From Candidatus Omnitrophota bacterium (GTDB lineage: Bacteria > Ratteibacteria > UBA8468 > B48-G9 > JAFGKM01), in NCBI GenBank assembly GCA_023819545.1, contig JAMWCA010000058.1:1-7707 (forward strand): a stretch of 7,707 bases of DNA, written 5' to 3'. Every line of letters begins with the position of its first letter. The stretch's first letter is position 1. Below the pieces are notes generated by a model. That model saw only the letters and a program-made list of their open reading frames with translations. It was not told the DNA's origin and ran no database searches. Position numbers and translations under genes: made by a program. This document shows, in pieces, positions 5,308-7,707 of the stretch.

Positions 5308-7191
5308 ATGGCAGAAAAAATTATAGGAATAGATTTAGGAACAAGTAATTCATCCGCAGCAGTTATGGAAGGAGACAAACCTGTTATTATACCAAGTGCA
5401 GAAGGAACAACGATTGTTGGTGGTAAGGCATTTCCATCTTATGTAGCGTTTACAAAAGATGGTCAAGTTCTTGTTGGAGAACCTGCAAGAAGACAGGCAG
5501 CAGTTAATCCTGAAGGAACAGTTTTTGCAGCAAAAAGGAAAATGGGAACAGATTTTAAATATCATATATATGGTAAAACATATACTCCAGAGCAAATTTC
5601 TGCTTTTATATTACAGAAAATAAAAAGAGATGCTGAACAATTTCTTGGTTATCCAATCAAAAAAGCAGTTATTACTGTTCCTGCATATTTTAACGATAAT
5701 CAAAGACAAGCAACTAAAGATGCAGGTACAATTGCAGGACTTGAAGTGGTTCGTTTAATTAATGAACCAACTGCTGCATCACTTGCCTACGGTCTTGACA
5801 AACTAAAAGAAGAACTGAAAATCCTTGTTTTTGATTTTGGAGCAGGAACACTTGATGTAACAATAATGGAGATGATGGGAGGGGTATTTAAAGTTTTATC
5901 TACAAGTGGAGATACTCAACTTGGAGGAACAGATATGGATAACGCTTTGATTGAATATATAGTTGAAGAATTTAAAAAAGAAACTGGAATTGACTTAAGG
6001 AATGACAAAATGGCTATGATGCGTTTAAAAGAAGCAGCAGAAAGAGCAAAAATTGAATTATCTTCTGTTGTTGAAACAGAAATAAATTTACCATTTATTA
6101 CTGCTGACCAAACAGGTCCTAAACATTTAATAATGAAAATAAATAGAGCAAAACTTGAAGAATTGGTATCCCCAATTATAGATAGATGTAAAGGACCAAT
6201 AGATAGAGCAATTGAAGATGCCAAACTTAAAAGATCTGAAATAAATAAAGTTATACTTGTTGGTGGACCAACAAGGATGCCTATTGTTCAGAAGTTTATT
6301 CAAGATTACATTGGAATTCAACCAGAAAGAGGTGTAGACCCTATGGAATGTGTTTCAATTGGAGCAGCAATTCAGGGTGCAATTCTTGCAGGAGAGATGA
6401 AAGATAAAGATATTTTACTTCTTGATGTTACTCCACTTTCTCTTGGTGTTGAGACACTTGGGGGTGTTTTTACAAAAATAATTGAAAGAAATACCACTAT
6501 ACCAGTAAAGAGAAGCCAAATATTTACAACTGCTGCTGATAACCAGACGTCTGTTGAGATACATGTTTTACAAGGAGAAAGACCAATGGCAAAAGACAAT
6601 CTTTCTCTTGGCAGGTTTCATCTTGATGGTATTCCACCTGCTCCAAGAGGGATTCCTCAGATTGAAGTTACTTTTGATATTGATGCAAATGGAATTTTAC
6701 ATGTTTCCGCAAAAGACCTTGGAACAGGGAAAGAACAATCAATAAGAATAACAGGTTCAAAAAAATTGTCACAAGAAGAAATTGATAGAATGATTAAGGA
6801 GGCCGAGAGATATGCTGAAGAAGATAAGAAATTAAGAGAAATAGCAGAACTTTCAAATCAGGCAGATTCATTGATTTATACAGTTAATAAAACATTGAGA
6901 GAACATGGAGATAAATTAACTGAAAGTGAAAGAAAAGAAATTGAAGAAAAAATTGAAAATCTAAGAAAAATAATCAATTCAGAGACAAAAACAGCAGAAC
7001 AGATTAAAAAAGGTATTGAAGAACTTGAAACATCTTCTCATAAACTTGCTCAAATTTTATATCAGAAAGCACAGCAATCACAAACAGGTTCACAGGATAA
7101 AGGTCAAACAACAACAGAAGAAAGACCAAAAGATGAGAAAGTTGTTGATGCAGAATATAAAGTAGAGGATGATAAAAATAAAGAGCAATAA
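5308..7191 (+). CDS. dnaK: Hsp70 chaperone DnaK, archaeal/Thermoplasma-like type
   Basis: This is an ATP-driven cytoplasmic chaperone that binds exposed hydrophobic peptides together with DnaJ and GrpE. All parts are present in 627 residues. The ATPase domain (about 1-365) carries GIDLGTSNS (7-15), K76 in AAKRKMG (matching the catalytic lysine K70 of E. coli), the block VPAYFNDNQRQATKDAG (124-140), INEPTAAS (151-158) and VGGPTRMP (318-325). The linker DILLLDVTPLSLG (368-380) follows, then the substrate-binding domain with PAPRGIPQIEVTFDIDANG (444-462). The helical lid ends in a Gln/Thr/Lys-rich tail containing VVDAEYKVE. The approximately 24-residue insert present after the catalytic lysine in proteobacterial DnaK is missing, as in Gram-positive and archaeal proteins. 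Residues such as GTSNS, TLDVTIMEM and GDTQLGGTDMDN resemble Thermoplasma-type DnaK from memory. The phosphate-2 loop reads DFGAGT (176-181) instead of D-L/F-GGGT. grpE and dnaJ are not adjacent. Confidence 0.98.
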   Translation: MAEKIIGIDLGTSNSSAAVMEGDKPVIIPSAEGTTIVGGKAFPSYVAFTKDGQVLVGEPARRQAAVNPEGTVFAAKRKMGTDFKYHIYGKTYTPEQISAFILQKIKRDAEQFLGYPIKKAVITVPAYFNDNQRQATKDAGTIAGLEVVRLINEPTAASLAYGLDKLKEELKILVFDFGAGTLDVTIMEMMGGVFKVLSTSGDTQLGGTDMDNALIEYIVEEFKKETGIDLRNDKMAMMRLKEAAERAKIELSSVVETEINLPFITADQTGPKHLIMKINRAKLEELVSPIIDRCKGPIDRAIEDAKLKRSEINKVILVGGPTRMPIVQKFIQDYIGIQPERGVDPMECVSIGAAIQGAILAGEMKDKDILLLDVTPLSLGVETLGGVFTKIIERNTTIPVKRSQIFTTAADNQTSVEIHVLQGERPMAKDNLSLGRFHLDGIPPAPRGIPQIEVTFDIDANGILHVSAKDLGTGKEQSIRITGSKKLSQEEIDRMIKEAERYAEEDKKLREIAELSNQADSLIYTVNKTLREHGDKLTESERKEIEEKIENLRKIINSETKTAEQIKKGIEELETSSHKLAQILYQKAQQSQTGSQDKGQTTTEERPKDEKVVDAEYKVEDDKNKEQ

Positions 7192-7231
7192 GTTTTAAAA
7201 ATTTTATTTAAGTTATTGAATAAGTTTTAAA
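7187..7231. repeat. 13-base direct repeat spanning the dnaK/ATPase-D convergent junction
   Basis: AATAAGTTTTAAA occurs at 7187-7199, covering the dnaK stop codon, and again at 7219-7231, inside the last codons of the opposing gene. The two copies begin 32 bases apart. The 21-base gap between the genes (7192-7212) contains only A/T-rich sequence, with no GC-rich stem followed by a T run. No intrinsic terminator can be called for either gene. In such AT-rich DNA the repeat may be chance. Confidence 0.5.
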
Positions 7232-7707
7232 TGTTTTAATGTCGTTAATGAACTTCTTTCATATTCATCAATTTTTAATTGTATATATTTTATCGCTTCT
7301 TCAATATTAGGAATTAAAACATATTCCAATGCATTAACTCTTCTTCTTGTTCTTTCTATTTCTTCTGAAAAACTAATTAACTTATTCTCAATTTCATATA
7401 AACTAAATAATTTTTTCAAAATTTTCATACCTTCTTGAATTAAAAAATTTTGATAAGGAGATATTAGATAATCAAAAATGAATTGTCCTGAAATATTTGT
7501 TTCAATTTCATTCATAGGTATATTAAATATCCTTCTTTTACTTAATTTATAACTAAATTCAATAAATGGTATTTTCAAAAATGATTTCCATTTCTTTTCG
7601 TCAAGAATTCCTCTTAACATTAAAACTTTTTCGCAAAATTTAATAAACTCTTCTTCAGTCAGTTCTCTTTCTTTTTTTACAAGTGCGATAAGTTTTCTAA
7701 ATTCAAT
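7213..7707 (-). CDS. V/A-type ATPase subunit D, C-terminal part (cut by right edge)
   Basis: The reading frame stays open from its stop (7213-7215) to the window edge, giving 164 residues of a protein usually about 200-215 long, so some 40-50 N-terminal residues are missing. A methionine at 7620 is internal, not the start. The decisive block is EEIERTRRRVNALEYVLIPN (visible residues about 115-134) followed by IEEAIKYIQLKIDEYERSSL. This is the conserved C-terminal half of subunit D, the coiled-coil central-stalk rotor subunit linking the catalytic A3B3 head to the membrane ring. The middle part (RGILDEKKWKSFLKIPFIEF) is less conserved but in register. Subunit D genes often close the ATPase operon, so the A and B subunit genes are expected just beyond the right edge on the same strand. 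The complex makes or uses ATP coupled to H+ or Na+ movement; which ion cannot be told here. Confidence 0.93.
   Translation of the reverse strand: MEFRKLIALVKKERELTEEEFIKFCEKVLMLRGILDEKKWKSFLKIPFIEFSYKLSKRRIFNIPMNEIETNISGQFIFDYLISPYQNFLIQEGMKILKKLFSLYEIENKLISFSEEIERTRRRVNALEYVLIPNIEEAIKYIQLKIDEYERSSLTTLKHLKLIQ

Noticed and set aside
5350..6599. Several minus-strand open frames inside dnaK
   Set aside because: All are opposite the strongly conserved dnaK frame. Their Cys/Ser/Phe-rich translations are typical shadows and have no start signals.
7192..7230. Bidirectional intrinsic terminator between dnaK and the ATPase D gene
   Set aside because: Only short A/T pairings such as TTATTGAATAA are available. 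No GC-rich stem with a following T run was found.

Overview
This is an AT-rich stretch (roughly 30% G+C by eye) from a bacterium. The bacterial assignment rests mainly on gpsA plus plsY, which make bacterial-type glycerol-3-phosphate phospholipids. Three other genes point to a deep-branching, probably anaerobic lineage: a V/A-type ATPase subunit D, a DnaK of the type I associate with Thermoplasma and other archaea, and a free-standing corrinoid protein of methyl-transfer systems. I cannot name the taxon from the sequence alone.

Positions 1-5043 hold eight genes on the minus strand. In transcription order (right to left) they are: corrinoid protein, plsY, gpsA, a small MerR-type regulator, purN, an ArgA-like GNAT acetyltransferase, a secreted beta-helix/membrane protein of unknown role, and argG, which is cut by the left edge. 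Junctions are 1 to 11 bases of gap or 4 to 16 bases of overlap, and three of them are ATGA stop/start overlaps. One polycistronic, translationally coupled operon is therefore likely. It mixes methyl transfer, phospholipid synthesis (plsY and gpsA are consecutive steps around glycerol-3-phosphate), purine synthesis and arginine synthesis (N-acetylglutamate formation and argininosuccinate formation). A TTGACA-type promoter lies just upstream of the corrinoid gene.

Positions 5044-5307 are the regulatory hub. The leftward promoter sits back to back with a rightward promoter for a tRNA-Val(UAC). The tRNA is followed, without a visible terminator, by dnaK. The dnaK leader can fold into a weak AU-rich hairpin whose lower stem pairs with the Shine-Dalgarno sequence, so it is a candidate RNA thermometer.

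Positions 5308-7191 are dnaK on the plus strand. It converges, with a 21-base gap, on the 3' part of a V/A-type ATPase subunit D gene on the minus strand, which is cut by the right edge. No CRISPR array, insertion sequence, CIRCE element or phage gene is visible. No gene-free stretch exceeds 300 bases. The items most worth a second look are the dnaK leader hairpin, the altered phosphate-2 loop of DnaK, the beta-helix/membrane protein inside the arginine genes, and the corrinoid protein without a partner methyltransferase.
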